Source: Rhizophagus irregularis (lineage: Eukaryota > Glomeromycota > Glomeromycetes > Glomerales > Glomeraceae). Taken from it: DNA of 64,000 nucleotides. The DNA lies in the NCBI RefSeq assembly GCF_026210795.1, contig NC_089430.1, forward strand, positions 1,302,001-1,366,000, given 5' to 3'. The translations under genes were made by a program, and so were the position numbers. Below, piece by piece: positions 51,190 through 63,150 of this stretch. How positions within the stretch are numbered: the stretch's first letter is position 1; the number at the start of each line of letters is the position of its first letter. The notes below the pieces were generated by a model, which saw only the letters and a program-made list of their open reading frames with translations, had not been told where the DNA came from and did not search any database.

Positions 51190-51352
51190 GGTGCTGTCAG
51201 ATATTACCTAATATTTTAGGGGGAGGGGGTAATTAAAGATCTTAGGTTACATACAAGACTATATAAGGAATTGTATATATAACATATTTTACTTAGGAGA
51301 GGGGGGTAAGCTCTTATATTAAAGTGATATTCGGTAATATCTGACAGTGCTC
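51190..51352. mobile_element. MITE in a micro-exon intron, copy 3
   Basis: Copied with its surroundings from copy 2 (offset 1683 bp). TTA flanks at 51187-51189 and 51353-51355. Confidence 0.8.
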
Positions 51353-53753
51353 TTATTACTTATTGTTATAATATTTACATATGATTTAAACTAACTAAAT
51401 CTTTTTTTAAAAAATTATTTTATAGATAGTAAATTATTTATTTAATTCTATTATTACTTGTTGTTATAATATTTTTATATAATTTAAACTAACTAAACTC
51501 TTTATTTAAATAGATCGTAAGTTATAAGTTATTTATTTAATTTATAATTTAAACTAACTAAATTCTTTATTTAAATAATTCTTTAATAATATAGGAAGTA
51601 AGTTATTTATTTAATCTTATTATTACTCATTGTCATAATATTTGCATATAATTTAAACTAACTAAATTCTTTATTTAAAAAATTATTTAACAATACAGAG
51701 TGTAAGTTATTTATTTAATTCTATTATTACTTATTGTCATAATATTTGCATATAATTTAAACTAACTAAATTCTTTTAAAAAATTATTTTGTAATGTTCT
51801 TTAGTTGGTAAGTTATTTATTTAATTCTATTGTTATTTATTGTTGTGATATTTACATATAATTTAAACTAACTAAATTCTTTATTTAATAAATTATTTTT
51901 TAGATAGTAAGTTATTTATTTAATTCTATTATTACTTATTGTTATAATATTTACATATAATTTAAACTAAATAATTTCTTTATTTAAAAAATCATTTTGT
52001 AATTTCTTTTAGTTAGTAAGTTATAAGTTATTTATTTAATTCTGCTATTATATTTGTTATAATATTTACATATAATTTAAACTAACTAAATTCTTTATTT
52101 AAAAATTATTTAATAATATAGAAAGTAAGTTATTTATTTATTAATTCTATTATTACTTATAATTTTTACATATAATTTAAGCTAACTGAATTCTTTTATT
52201 TAAAAAATTATTTAATAATATAGAGAGTAAGTTATTTATTTAATTCTATTATTACTTATTGGTATAATATTTACATTTAATTTAAACTAACTAAATTCCT
52301 TATTTAAAAAAATTATTTAATAATATAGAGAGTAAGTTATTTATTTAATTCTATTATTACTTATTATCATAATATTTGCATATAATTTAATCAAACTTAA
52401 TTATTTATTTAAAAATCATTTTATAATTTCTTTTAGTTGGTAAGCTATAAGTTATTTATTTAATTCTATTATAACTTATTTTCATAATATTTACATATAA
52501 TTTAAACTAACTAAATTCTTTATTTAAAAATACAGAGAGTAAGTTATTTACTTAATTCTATTATTACTTATTTTATAATATTTGCATATAATTTTAAACT
52601 AACTAAATTCTTTATTTAAAAAATTATTTTAATAATATAGAGAGTAAGTTATTTATTTAATTCTATTATTATTTATTGTTATAATATTTACATAAAATTT
52701 AAATTAACTAAATTCTTTATTTAAAAAAATATAGATGGTAGGTTATTTATTTAATTCTATTATTACTTTATTTACATATAATTTAAACTAATTAAATTCT
52801 TTATTTAAAAAATTATTTAATAATGTACTAGAAAGTAAGTTATTTATTTAATTCTATTATTATTTAATGTTATAATATTTACATATTATTTAAACTACTA
52901 ACTAAACACTTTATTTAAAAATTATTTTGTAATTTCTTTTAGTTGGTAAGTTATTTATTTAATTCTATTGTTGCTTATTGTTATAATACTTACATATAAT
53001 TCAAATTAACTAAATTTTTTATTTAAAAAATTATTTTGTAATTTCTTTTAGTTAGTAAGTTATAAGTTATTTATTTAATTCTATTATTACTTATTGTTAT
53101 AATATTACATATGATTTAAACTAACTAAATTCTTTATTTAAAAAATTATTTTGTAATTTCTTTTAGTTGGTAAGTTATAAGTTATTTATTTAATTCTATT
53201 ATTACTTATTGTTATAATATTTACATATTATTTATTAAACTATTAACTAAATTCTTTATTTATAAAATTATTTTATAGAGAGTAAGTTACTTATTTAATT
53301 CTATTATTACTTAATGTTATAATACTTACATATAATTTAAACTAACTAAATTTTTTGTTAAATAAATTATTTTTTAGATAGTAAGTTATTTATTTAATTC
53401 TATTATTACTTATTTTTATAATATTTACATATAATTTAAACTAACTAAATTATTTATCTATAAAATTATTTAATAATATAGCTTGTAAGTTATTTGTTTT
53501 TTCTATTGTTATATACTTTATAAATATTTATTGTTAATTGAATTATATTTATATAAAAATAAAATTTCTATTACTTTAGCTGGTAAGTTGTGAAATATAG
53601 GTTATTATTATATACATTTGTACAAAAACTAAGACATTTATTATTAAATTTCTATTTAAATTTTAGCGTAAGTGTTGATTTTAATCTTAAATTTTAGTGT
53701 AATTTTTAATATAAAACTTCAATATTAATTTTAATTGTTAAATTTATATATAG

Positions 53754-55103
53754 ATATGAAAAAAGTGGAGATGCAATTATGGATAATTTTATTTTGGAAA
53801 ATAAATTAAAATGGTTTCCTTATGATGAATTTGAAAATGTTGAATATCTTGATAAAGGAGGATTTGGTACTATATACAAAGCTATTTATAAATATAATAA
53901 AGTAGTTCTTAAATGTCATAATAATTTATTAAGTGAAAATTTAAATGAATTTTTAAATGAAGTATGATAATCATATATTATTTATTTTTTTAATTTGATT
54001 TATGCTTTATTTATATTAATATGTATTATTACTTTTTTATAGTGGGAATATCATAAAAGTTGTTTAAGTTCACATGATATTATTTATTTTTATGGGTTTA
54101 CAAAAGACCCAGATACTTTAAAATATATGGTAGTAATGGATTATGCAAATAAAGGTAATTTAAGAGGAAACTTAACAAGAATAATCAAAAGAGGTTGGAA
54201 TAAAAAATTATATATGTTATTTGGAATTATTTCTGGACTTAATGATATACATAAACAAAATCTTATTCATTGTGATATTCATGATGGCAATATTTTAAAT
54301 CATAATGAAAGTAAAGTTTATATTAGTGATTTAGGATTATGTAAACCTTTAAAATCATTTTTGAAAAAATATGATATTTATGGTGTTATACCATTTATGG
54401 CACCAGAAGTTTTAAGAGGCAATTCTTATACTCCGGCTAGTGATATATATAGTTTTTCTATGATTATGTGGGAATTTATTTCTGGGGTACCACCATTTAA
54501 TAATAGAGCACATGATTTACAACTTAGTTTAAGTATTTGTGAAGGTGAACGTCCTGAAATTATTGAAAATACTCCACAATGTTATGTAGATTTGATGAAA
54601 AAGTGTTGGGATGAAAACCCATTAAAAAGGCCATCTTCTAAAGAAGTGTTGAATATTATTAAAGCATGGATTTTTCGTCCAGATAATGTGTTTGTTGAAT
54701 ATATTAATGAAGAATTAAAATGCAATATTATTGAATTTATAAATGCGCCAATTGGGCATAACAATAATCTTGCTACTGAATCTCATCCACAAGCATGTTA
54801 TACAAGTCGCTTACTTGATTTTACTAGTAGACAGTTGAATGAAAATCTTGAAAGTAGAAATTCACAAGCTTTTTATTCAATTCAATCTACTAGTGAAAAA
54901 GTGAATGAAGAAAGTGAAGATTCACAAGCTAGTGTAAAAGTGAATGAAATGCTAGTAAGTAAAAATTTGGATGATTGCATATTTGATTTGAAGTCATTAG
55001 GTATGTAGTATAATATATGAAAAGAATTAATTTTGCAAATTATTTATTGTAAATTAAGTTTATTTATTTGATTATTTAGATATTAAAGCAGATAAAAAAT
55101 AAC
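53754..55103 (+). CDS. TKL-type protein kinase 2, catalytic exons
   Basis: Exons 53754-53961, 54043-55000 and 55081-55103. The first exon begins in phase 2 after TATATAG and reads AYEKSGDAIMDNFILENKLK, so the ATG at 53779 is internal: SGDAIMDNFI aligns with SGNHDIDEFI of kinase 1. The kinase domain follows: KGGFGTIY loop, lysine in VVLK, HCDIHDGN catalytic loop, DLG, and MAPEVLRG. The intron after FLNE sits at the same place as the one after FLKE in kinase 1. The tail has HPQACYTSRLLDF, and the last exon ends DIKADKK. Upstream lies the micro-exon array. Joined to the acidic exon through all micro-exons, the model is about 508 aa. Probably an active Ser/Thr or Tyr kinase; substrate unknown. 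Confidence 0.9.
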
Positions 55104-58100
55104 TAGTAATTATTTGTGTTTTTAAAAGAATTTATAGTTATTTCGTAAGTGATATTTGATGTCATACATTGAACAGAAATTGTTATTTAGATTTATTTAA
55201 ACACTAAGGCTAGTAAAATATTTTACAATATTCTTAGTTTGTAATTTAAATAATTCTTTTTTTTTATGTTCTATTCATACATGTATTCTCTTTTTTTTAG
55301 AATTATTTTAAACACTAAGGTTAGAGTAGTAAATATTTTACGAATTTCTTAGTTTGTAATTTAAATAATTCTTTTTTTTTTTAACTTTTCCAATTATTAA
55401 ATATAAATTATCAAAATAATTCCAATGTATAAAATCAAAAATAAATAATGTAAAATTTTTTATATTCATTTCAATGGCTAATTGTATTTTATTTATATTG
55501 TTAAAACCTGCAAAAATATTCTTTATTTATTTAAGAAATTATTTTATTAAGATGACATTATACATAATTATTTTAACTTTATAATAAGCATTGACAGGTA
55601 GTCCAATGGTCAAATTGTAAAATATTTATTAGAAATTTTTTGTTTATAGCATTTGTTAACATTTCCTGATAAATATTTATATGGAAAATATCCAGCATGT
55701 CTAAGTGTTAATTTTACACAGAAAGTTGTCTTTGTCCTGTAAATAAATAATATTCTTAATAATCTTAACACCTTCACATTTGATAATTGATTTTTTAATT
55801 TATATCCTATAAAAAATTTTTATTACTGGTTGATTATATATACAAGTTTTTTGGATTAATATCCATGAAAATAATCATTTACAGTATTAGGCTTTTTCTA
55901 GAAATAGGGATAATACAAATAATGTACCAACTAGTTGAGCTGACAAAAAATTTTTTCACTGACATCTAAAATTGAAAATATAATATTGAAAATATAATGC
56001 AAGTATATAATTATAATAACAATAGAAGTAAAGAAAGCTATAAGTATGGTGATATTAATTGAATTCTTAGTAATAATGATGAATTAATATATATCACGCA
56101 CATGATACAGTATTTAAATAAACAAGCTGCTATACTGGAACTCTTTCCGCCGATCATCATGTCCACAAATTCCAGGACGGAATAAAAGGTGGAAGAGTTC
56201 AAAAAGTGCCTAGTAGAAGTAGATTTTTAATGCATTTCACCATAACCAACTGTTTATTCACTTCTTTACGAACAATTGGATATAAGTTTTAGTGGGTGTT
56301 ACCTAATAGTTTTCTAATTTTTCACCCAACAATTTCTTCCTGTCAGCAAAAGGTGGCGACCCAAAAATAGGGCCAAGTAGGGCAAGACGTTGCTCCATAA
56401 GTTTTGATAGGAAGTGGTACAAAAGGTCGTGAAAATAAAAAAAAAAGATAAAAGGACTTTTGGATTTTTGTTTCTTGGGAATTTTCGCCAAAAATATTTT
56501 TCGGTCGGCACAGCAAAATTTTAGCACGCGATTAGAATCCAATTAGATCAATGAATGATAAGGTGATTTTTTTGTGACACGAAATATAGATCAGCAAAAA
56601 TTTTAGCGATCTTGGGAAAGCGCAGAAAGTCACGTGATTGGATTAATCTTATCCGCAGTTGCAGGTAAACCGTGAAAACCATAGATTCTATATAGAATTA
56701 ATTACCAGTGTTAGTCGGCTTGGGAAGTTAGATTTGTATGTTTTGGGGCATTTTTATTGTTATATTATATAGTTTTAGTATGTTTAGTTTATTTAGTTTG
56801 ATTAAGCCGTAACATATTTGCATATACGTGCGTAATGGTAGTTAAATACAAGAATTTTAGATAAAGCTGGTTACGTTAGTCATTACTTCGTTTTATTATA
56901 CGAAGATTTTGGCATGGAGAGGTTTAGTATAAACTAAATTTCAATGTATTTTTTGTATTTTAACATGTAATATATTCTTCTACATTTACTAGATAAAAAA
57001 TGCGTTTATCAATTAAAAAAAAACAATCTTCTATACTAATGTGAAATTTGAGTCACTATAGTAAATAGTAATGCATGTGATTTACAATTTTTAACGAAAT
57101 ACTTTTTTACTAAACAATAATAAAAGAAATATAAAAGAATTAATAAAGAAATGCAATCAATTTAAGAGTGAAATTAAATAAGATACACTCAAAGATCAAT
57201 GGTAGGATACATCAAAGGTTAAAGGGAGGGATATACTAAAGGTATTTATACCTAAAGGTCAAGAGCAAGATGCACACTACTAACAGGAGACCATATAAAA
57301 TTCCATCCTTGGAGTGAAAACTGATCTACAAGTCTAAAAAAATCCTTTAAGCTGATTTTTACAGAAAAAACATTAAACTATCCATTTCTATAGTCCAAGA
57401 CTCTTAGTTGATAGAAAATGGATGATAATATTCATATTTGATCTTAAGATGATAAAAAGAATTACAATGAGAAAAGAGAATATGTAATTTTATTTGAAAA
57501 CCTTTATAGTATATAAAAGATATGGTATTATTTTTTAAAAATCTTTCTTTCATTTTTGCAAAAGAAATAGAGAAATAAAAAATAAAATAAAATAACGATT
57601 TTACACTTTAAGCCAAAGAACCGAAAAATCGCTACGTTGATTAGTTGAATCAATTAAATATAGCGGAATATACACAATTAATTAATTTATTAAATATCAT
57701 TGAAAATAAAGATTCTTACCTTATTAATTAACTATTACTTATTAATATAAGTGGAACTTACCAATCAGCTGAGATAAGTTCAAACCACCCAATCCTAGAC
57801 CTTTAATATCAAAATTATATAATTATATATTTAGTAACCATATCACATTATCACATGTAGTATTTAGAATAACTTGTATTGATAAGACATTTTATTTTAT
57901 TAAAATTTTCCATTGATAGAATAATTTATTTTGAGGTAGGATGTGAGTGTGATATTGCATGTTTGCAATAATTAAAAAGCTTTTAAAAACTTTATGCATT
58001 TCATAGGCTAGGTTTCACACTTTGTATTTTTGCGATATATTAAACTAAGAAAGACCTTTTGATCTAATAATATGTAAATTATATTAGTTGATACGTAGTC

Positions 58101-59068
58101 ATATGTAGTGTTATTTAGTAATATGGATATTATGTATAAAATATGCAAGTTAAACAATAGAAAGAATAAGTAACCATAGCTCCGTAATTAAAGTAAGAAT
58201 AAAAATATAAGGCGTTTACATTGAATTGTTCTAAAATTAATTTCATGTATAAAATAAATGAAATTTTGATAATTTCATTCTAAATATTTCTTTTCGTTGG
58301 ATAGTAATTATAAAAAGTGAAGTAATTTCTCTAATTTCTCTACAAAAATGATCAACTAGTTAAATATTTGGGAAATAGGAATTTCATTTTAGATAATGAA
58401 AAAATCGTAAAAAATATATACAGTATACTATCCCAATAAAAATTTACGCAAAGGGACAAATAAGGAAATTTTCTTTTACAAATTTTTAAGATCAGGAAAT
58501 TCGAGAATTGATAAAGTACTATATTAAACTGATATTATAAAGTTTCTTTTATATATACTATATAGATAAGTAATGTACGTACTGTAAATAAAATACTTTC
58601 ATTTTTTAATACTATTATTAAAGGATATAATAAATTATAAAAAGGAAGTAACAAAATTTACAGCGTTTGTCAACAAAGAGATATAATAGTTTTCTCTTAC
58701 ATTCATAGATCGTCAAAAAAACATTCTCTGTAAAATTTATTTTGTTACGTCATCTTTGCGTCAATGCCGATTATCAAAATTTTCTTATAAATATTATAAA
58801 TATTATAAATCTATAAATCTCATTTCTTGTTTTCTGTGTTGAAAATATTTTCCAAATATATTTCTCCCGCTATATAGAAATTTCATTAAAAAAAAAATAA
58901 ATAAATAAACAATAAACAATTTACACTCTAGGAAAAAAAAACCTTTTTTTCCATTATTCTCTTCTCTAGAATATAGCGGAAATAATGGCAGTATTTTGCA
59001 GCTTCAACACCTTTACCAACAAATTACCTTAAATCAGATTAATGTTTTTTTCATACCCGGGAAACACC
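55104..59068. other. Long intergenic region
   Basis: A 50-base word with AACACTAAGG occurs twice near 55200 and 55310, a local duplication. The patch 56130-56680 is less AT-rich and contains GTCACGTGAT and AAATTTTAGC words of the kind found in non-autonomous elements. No ORF or structure supports a gene. Confidence 0.4.
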
Positions 59069-59297
59069 AGGACCCAGAAATATATATAAAAGGGTCAGGT
59101 TTGAGTAATTGAGTTTGCGTACTTTGAACTAAAAAAATCACCTTTTTAGATAATTTTTGATAATGCCAGTCAGAATTTTATTTTCTATTATAGTAACCGA
59201 CTGACATTATCTTAATTCCGGCCCTGAAAAAATGCGTACAGCCCATAGCAAAAAATTTTTTTCATAACCTAACCCTATATATATATTTCTGGGTTCT
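59069..59297. mobile_element. 229-bp MITE
   Basis: Inverted ends AGGACCCAGAAATATATA and (reverse) AGAACCCAGAAATATATA, each followed by GGGT.AGGTT. Flanks are GAAACACC (59061-59068) and GAAACACT (59298-59305), an 8-bp duplication with one mismatch. An inner inverted pair (GATAATGCCAGTC, GACTGACATTATC) is present. Likely a hAT-type MITE. Confidence 0.65.
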
Positions 59298-59639
59298 GAA
59301 ACACTCGATATTTAGGAATAGGTATAACAACAATGTCTGGTACACTCCATATACGCGGTTGCTATTAAAAATATTACATTTGATCGATCTAAAAAAATTC
59401 TTGTGAAAAAAATTGTTGTAAATCAATCAATATATTTATGACAATCTTAAACTGAATTTAGATTTATTTACCTTGAATTTGAACATAATTTGAAAAAGTA
59501 CAATACACACTAATCAAGAAATAAGAGTTAGACACCTTAAGGTCCCTATGTATGGCAAGCCGAGCTGGACTAAACTATCAGGCATTGGGCGGGTGAAAAA
59601 TCAAGCATGGATTGACAAAATGTTACACCGTGCCTGACA

Positions 59640-60040
59640 TTTTACCTGTTCATGCTTGATATTCATCTGTCCGTGCTTGATATTTATCTGTACGTGTTTG
59701 ATATTTTTATCTGTTCATGCTTGATGTTTATCTATCACGTGCTTGATATTTTTATCTGTTCATGCTTGATGTTTATCTGTTCATGCTTGATGTTTATCTG
59801 TACGTGCTTGATGTTTTATCTGCACGTGCTTGATGTTCTATCTGTACGTGCTTGATGTTTATCTGTACGTGCTTGATATTTATCTGTACGTGCTTGATGG
59901 TTTTATCTGTACGTGCTTGATGGTTTTATCCGACCATGCTTGACATTTTTATCCGTCCGTGCTTTATGTTTTTATCCATCTGTGCTTGATATTTTTGTCC
60001 GTCTGTGCTTGATGTTTTTGTCCAACTGTGTTTGATTTAA
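59640..60040. repeat. Subterminal ladder in the left arm
   Basis: About 17 copies of a 20-23-bp unit close to GTGCTTGATGTTTATCTGTAC. The mirror-image ladder is at about 62540-62940. Confidence 0.9.
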
Positions 60041-61274
60041 TCCAACTATACTCGATAATTTTATCTTTGTCAAAAATTAGTTTCTTTGTCAGCACAGGGT
60101 TGATATTTTATTGGTCACATGTTTTTAAGTTTAGCGTAGTTTTAAAAAAAATTTTTTTTTTATTGGCTTTTTTTTATAAACAAATTTTGTAGAGAATTTT
60201 TATTTTTAATATAGGCAAAGGCTTTGTTTGGTAGAATTTCTTTGGGAATTTTTAATAAGATTTTTTTTGATAAAAAATTTCGTTAGAAAATTTTTTTCAT
60301 TGATAGGGACATTTCTGAGTTTTTTTTTTTTGATGATAATAATTTCGTTAAAAACTTTTATTTGATAGAAATTTTATTGGAGAATTTTTTTTTAATAAGA
60401 TTTTTTTTTTGACATATACTTAATTTGTTGGAACAATTTTTTTTAACAGGAGAGATTTTTTTTTTTGATAGAGAATTAATTGAAAATTTTTTTTTTTTGT
60501 AGAAAATTATTTGAAGAATTTTTTTAATAGGGAAGATTTTTTTTTTGATAGATAATTTCGTTACTAGAAAATTTTTTTAACTAGTGAGATTTTTTTTGAT
60601 AGAGAATTTCGTTAAGAATTTTTTTTTAATAGGACTGAGGGAGTTTTCCTTGATAAAGAATTCTTTTGGAATTTTTTTTAATAGGTGAAAGTATTTTTGA
60701 CGGAGAATTTTATTAGAGAATTTTTTTTTTTTTTTGATAGAAATTTTCAACATAGAATTTTCTTTTTAATAGGTAAGATTTTTTTTTTTTTGATAGATCA
60801 TTTCGTTAATAATTTTTTTAACAGGAGATTTTTTTTTTGATAGAAAATTTCGGTAAAGAATTTTTTTTTAGAATTTTTTTTTTAATAGGAGGGAAGTTTT
60901 TTTTTGATAGAAATTCTTTTGAGAACTTTTTTAAATAGGTAAGAATCTTTGAATTTTTTTTTAATAGGGAAAATGTATTTTTTGATGGAAGATTTTCGTT
61001 AGAAATTTTTCTTAATCAGGGATATTTTTTTTTTGATTGAGAATTTCATTAGAGAATTGTTGGTTGAAAAGTTTTTTTATTTTTTTGATGGAGAATTTTG
61101 TTAGAAGTCTCAATAGAAAATTTTATTGAAAATAGTTTTTTTTTAATAAGGGTATTGAGAATTTTGGCTTGAAATTTTTTATTTAATAAAGAATTTCATT
61201 AGGAATCTTTTTTTTTTATAAAAAATTGATTGAAAATTTATTGGAAATTTTTTATTAAATTTTACAATTTTAAT

Positions 61275-61862
61275 AAATTTTTGCTCCTCTTCGTCATCCC
61301 ATAACTTCTTTTAATCTTCCATCGCTCCTTTTCGTCTCCCATCACTCCTTTTCGTCTCCCATTGCTTCTTTTCGTCTCCCATCACGCCTCTTCGTCTCCT
61401 ATCACTCCTTTTCGTCTCCCATCACTCTTTTTTGTCTCCCATCGCTCCCTTTCGTCTCCTATCACTCCTCTTAATCTTCCCATCACTTCTTTTCGTCTCC
61501 TATCACTCCTTTTCGTCTCCCATCACTCCTCTTAATCTTCCCATCACTTCTTTTCGTCTCCCATCACTCCTCTTAATCTTCCCATCACTTCTTTTCGTCT
61601 CCCATCACTCCTTTTTATCTCCCATCACTCCTCTTCGTCACCCATCACTCCTCTTCGTCACCCATCACTTCTTTTCATCTCCCATCACTCCTCTTCGTCT
61701 TTCATCACTTCCTTTTGTCTCCCATCACTCCTCTTAATCTTCCCATCACTTTTTTTTTTATCTCCCATCACTCCTCTTTGTCTCCAATCACTTCTTTTCG
61801 TCTCCCATCACTCCTTTTCGTCTCTCATCATGTCCTATTTCTCCTTTTAGTTTCCTATCACT
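61275..61862. repeat. Pyrimidine satellite in the foldback loop
   Basis: About 24-26 tandem copies of a 20-23-bp unit such as TCGTCTCCCATCACTCCTTT. A plus-strand ORF here (Ser/Leu/Pro/His) is a repeat artefact. Confidence 0.9.
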
Positions 61863-62539
61863 TGATTAAGAAAAATTTCTAACGAAAATCTTCCATCAAA
61901 AAATACATTTTTCCTATTAAAAAAAAATTCAAAGATTCTTTACCTATTAAAAAAAGTTCTCAAAAGAATTTCTATCAAAAAAAAACTTCCCTCCTATTAA
62001 AAAAAATTCTTAACGAAATTCTCTATCAAAAAAAAATCTCACTTGTTAAAAAAATTTTCTAGTAACGAAATTATCTATCAAAAAAAAAATCTTCCCTATT
62101 AAAAAAATTCTTCAAATAATTTTCTGCAAAAAAAAAAAAAATTCTCAATTAATTCTTTATCAAAAAAAAAAATCTCTCCTATCAAAAAAAAATTGTTAAG
62201 TACATATCAAAAAAAAATCTTATCAAAAAAAAAATTCTCCAATAAAATTTCTATCAAATAAAAGTTTTTAACGAAATTATCATCAAAAAAAAAACTCAGA
62301 AATGTTCCTATCAATGAAAAAAAATCTTATTAAAAAAATTCCCAAAGAAATTCTATCAAACTAAGCCTTTGCCTATATTAAAAATAAAAATTCTCTACAA
62401 AATTTGTTTATAAAAAAAAGCCAATAAAAAAAAAAAAAATTTTTTAAAACTACGCTAAACTTAAAACATGTGACCAACAAAATATCAACCCTGTGCTGAC
62501 AAAGAAACTAATTTTTGACAAAGATAAAATTATTGAGCA

Positions 62540-62940
62540 TAGTTGGATTAAATCAAATACAGTTGGACAAAAACATCAAGCACAGACGGACAAAAATATC
62601 AAGCACAAATGGATAAAAACATAAAGCACGGACGGATAAAAATGTCAAGCATGGTCAGATAAAAACATCAAGCACGTACAGATAAAACCATCAAGCACGT
62701 ACAGATAAATATCAAGCACGTACAGATAAACATCAAGCACGTACAGATAAAACATCAAGCACGTACAGATAAAACATCAAGCACGTACAGATAAACATCA
62801 AGCATGAACAGATAAAAATATCAAGCACGTGATAGATAAACATCAAGCATGAACAGATAAAAATATCAAGCACGTACAGATAAATATCAAGCACGGGACA
62901 GATGAAAATCAAGCATAAACAGGTAAAATGTCAGACACGG
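62540..62940. repeat. Subterminal ladder in the right arm
   Basis: Reverse complement of the left ladder: repeats of ATCAAGCACGTACAGATAAA. Confidence 0.9.
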
Positions 62941-63150
62941 GGTGACATTTTGTCAAGCCATGCTTGATATTTTATCGCACAATGTCTGATAATTATGTCC
63001 AACTCGGCTTGCCATACCCTATGTCTTAGCAAGCAGTCTTACCTCAAACGTTTTTTGATATGAATAGTGAAGCTTTTGATAAAGTTAATTAACGTCCCAC
63101 AAACCTGATTTACTTGTATGTAAAATTAAAATCCTTTGTTTTGATGACTC

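Larger units (their letters stand above)
48758..52360 (+). repeat. Higher-order repeat: 15-unit block duplicated
   Basis: Micro-exons 38-52 (48857-50440) and 53-67 (50540-52124) have the same 15 codons in the same order, with near-identical introns, offset by 1683-1684 bp. Units 68-69 start a third copy that breaks off at about 52360. Spliced, each block gives the same 15 residues, so the peptide RIDWNNNRKFDIKKK would occur twice. Confidence 0.92.
44845..53667 (+). repeat. Array of 81 single-codon exons plus one 1-nt exon
   Basis: A unit of about 105 bp (78-165 bp, longer where MITEs sit) repeats 81 times. Each unit ends TAG (rarely CAG or AAG), has exactly three bases, and then the next donor GTAAG(T). 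First exons: CTC 44845, TCA 44951, ATG 45063, ATT 45144, GGC 45234, TTC 45327, GGA 45450, AGA 45553. Last: ATG 52735, AAA 52832, TTG 52943, TTA 53052, TTG 53167, AGA 53279, ATA 53378, CTT 53482, CTG 53580, then a single C at 53667 between TTTTAG and GTAAGT. Most introns hold AAACTAACTAAATTC, a branch-site match about 40 nt before the acceptor. Codon counts: AGA 13, ATG 11, TTG 10, GGA 8, ATA 7, TTC 6, ATT 5, others 21. Read in the incoming phase 1 there is no stop, and the product is a charged linker (for example KIHDDLDELRIDFRYDDY). Confidence 0.88.
59551..63016. mobile_element. Foldback transposon, 3.47 kb
   Basis: Tips TATGGCAAGCCGAG and CTCGGCTTGCCATA are exact inverted repeats, flanked by CCCTATG at 59544-59550 and 63017-63023. 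The left arm (59551 to about 61018) matches the right arm (about 61866-63016) throughout, except for indels in the T-rich inner part. Arm order from the tip: tip sequence, a ladder of about 22-bp repeats, a unique stretch with GTCAGCACAGGGTTGATATT, then T-rich repeats. The loop holds a pyrimidine satellite. No transposase gene, so it is non-autonomous. DNA of this shape can extrude a very long hairpin. Confidence 0.92.

Noticed and set aside
44754-53753. The array as plain AT-rich satellite or a single long intron
   Set aside because: Exact three-base spacing between acceptor and donor in all 81 units, its retention in diverged edge units, and an open phase-1 frame argue for micro-exons. Recursive splicing with the triplets removed remains possible and only cDNA can exclude it.
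53779-53967. ATG at 53779 as the start of kinase 2
   Set aside because: The upstream in-frame codons align with kinase 1, and the exon begins at an acceptor at 53753, so this Met is internal.
61432-61737. Plus-strand ORF of 101 aa in the foldback loop
   Set aside because: Translation of the pyrimidine satellite; no coding signal.
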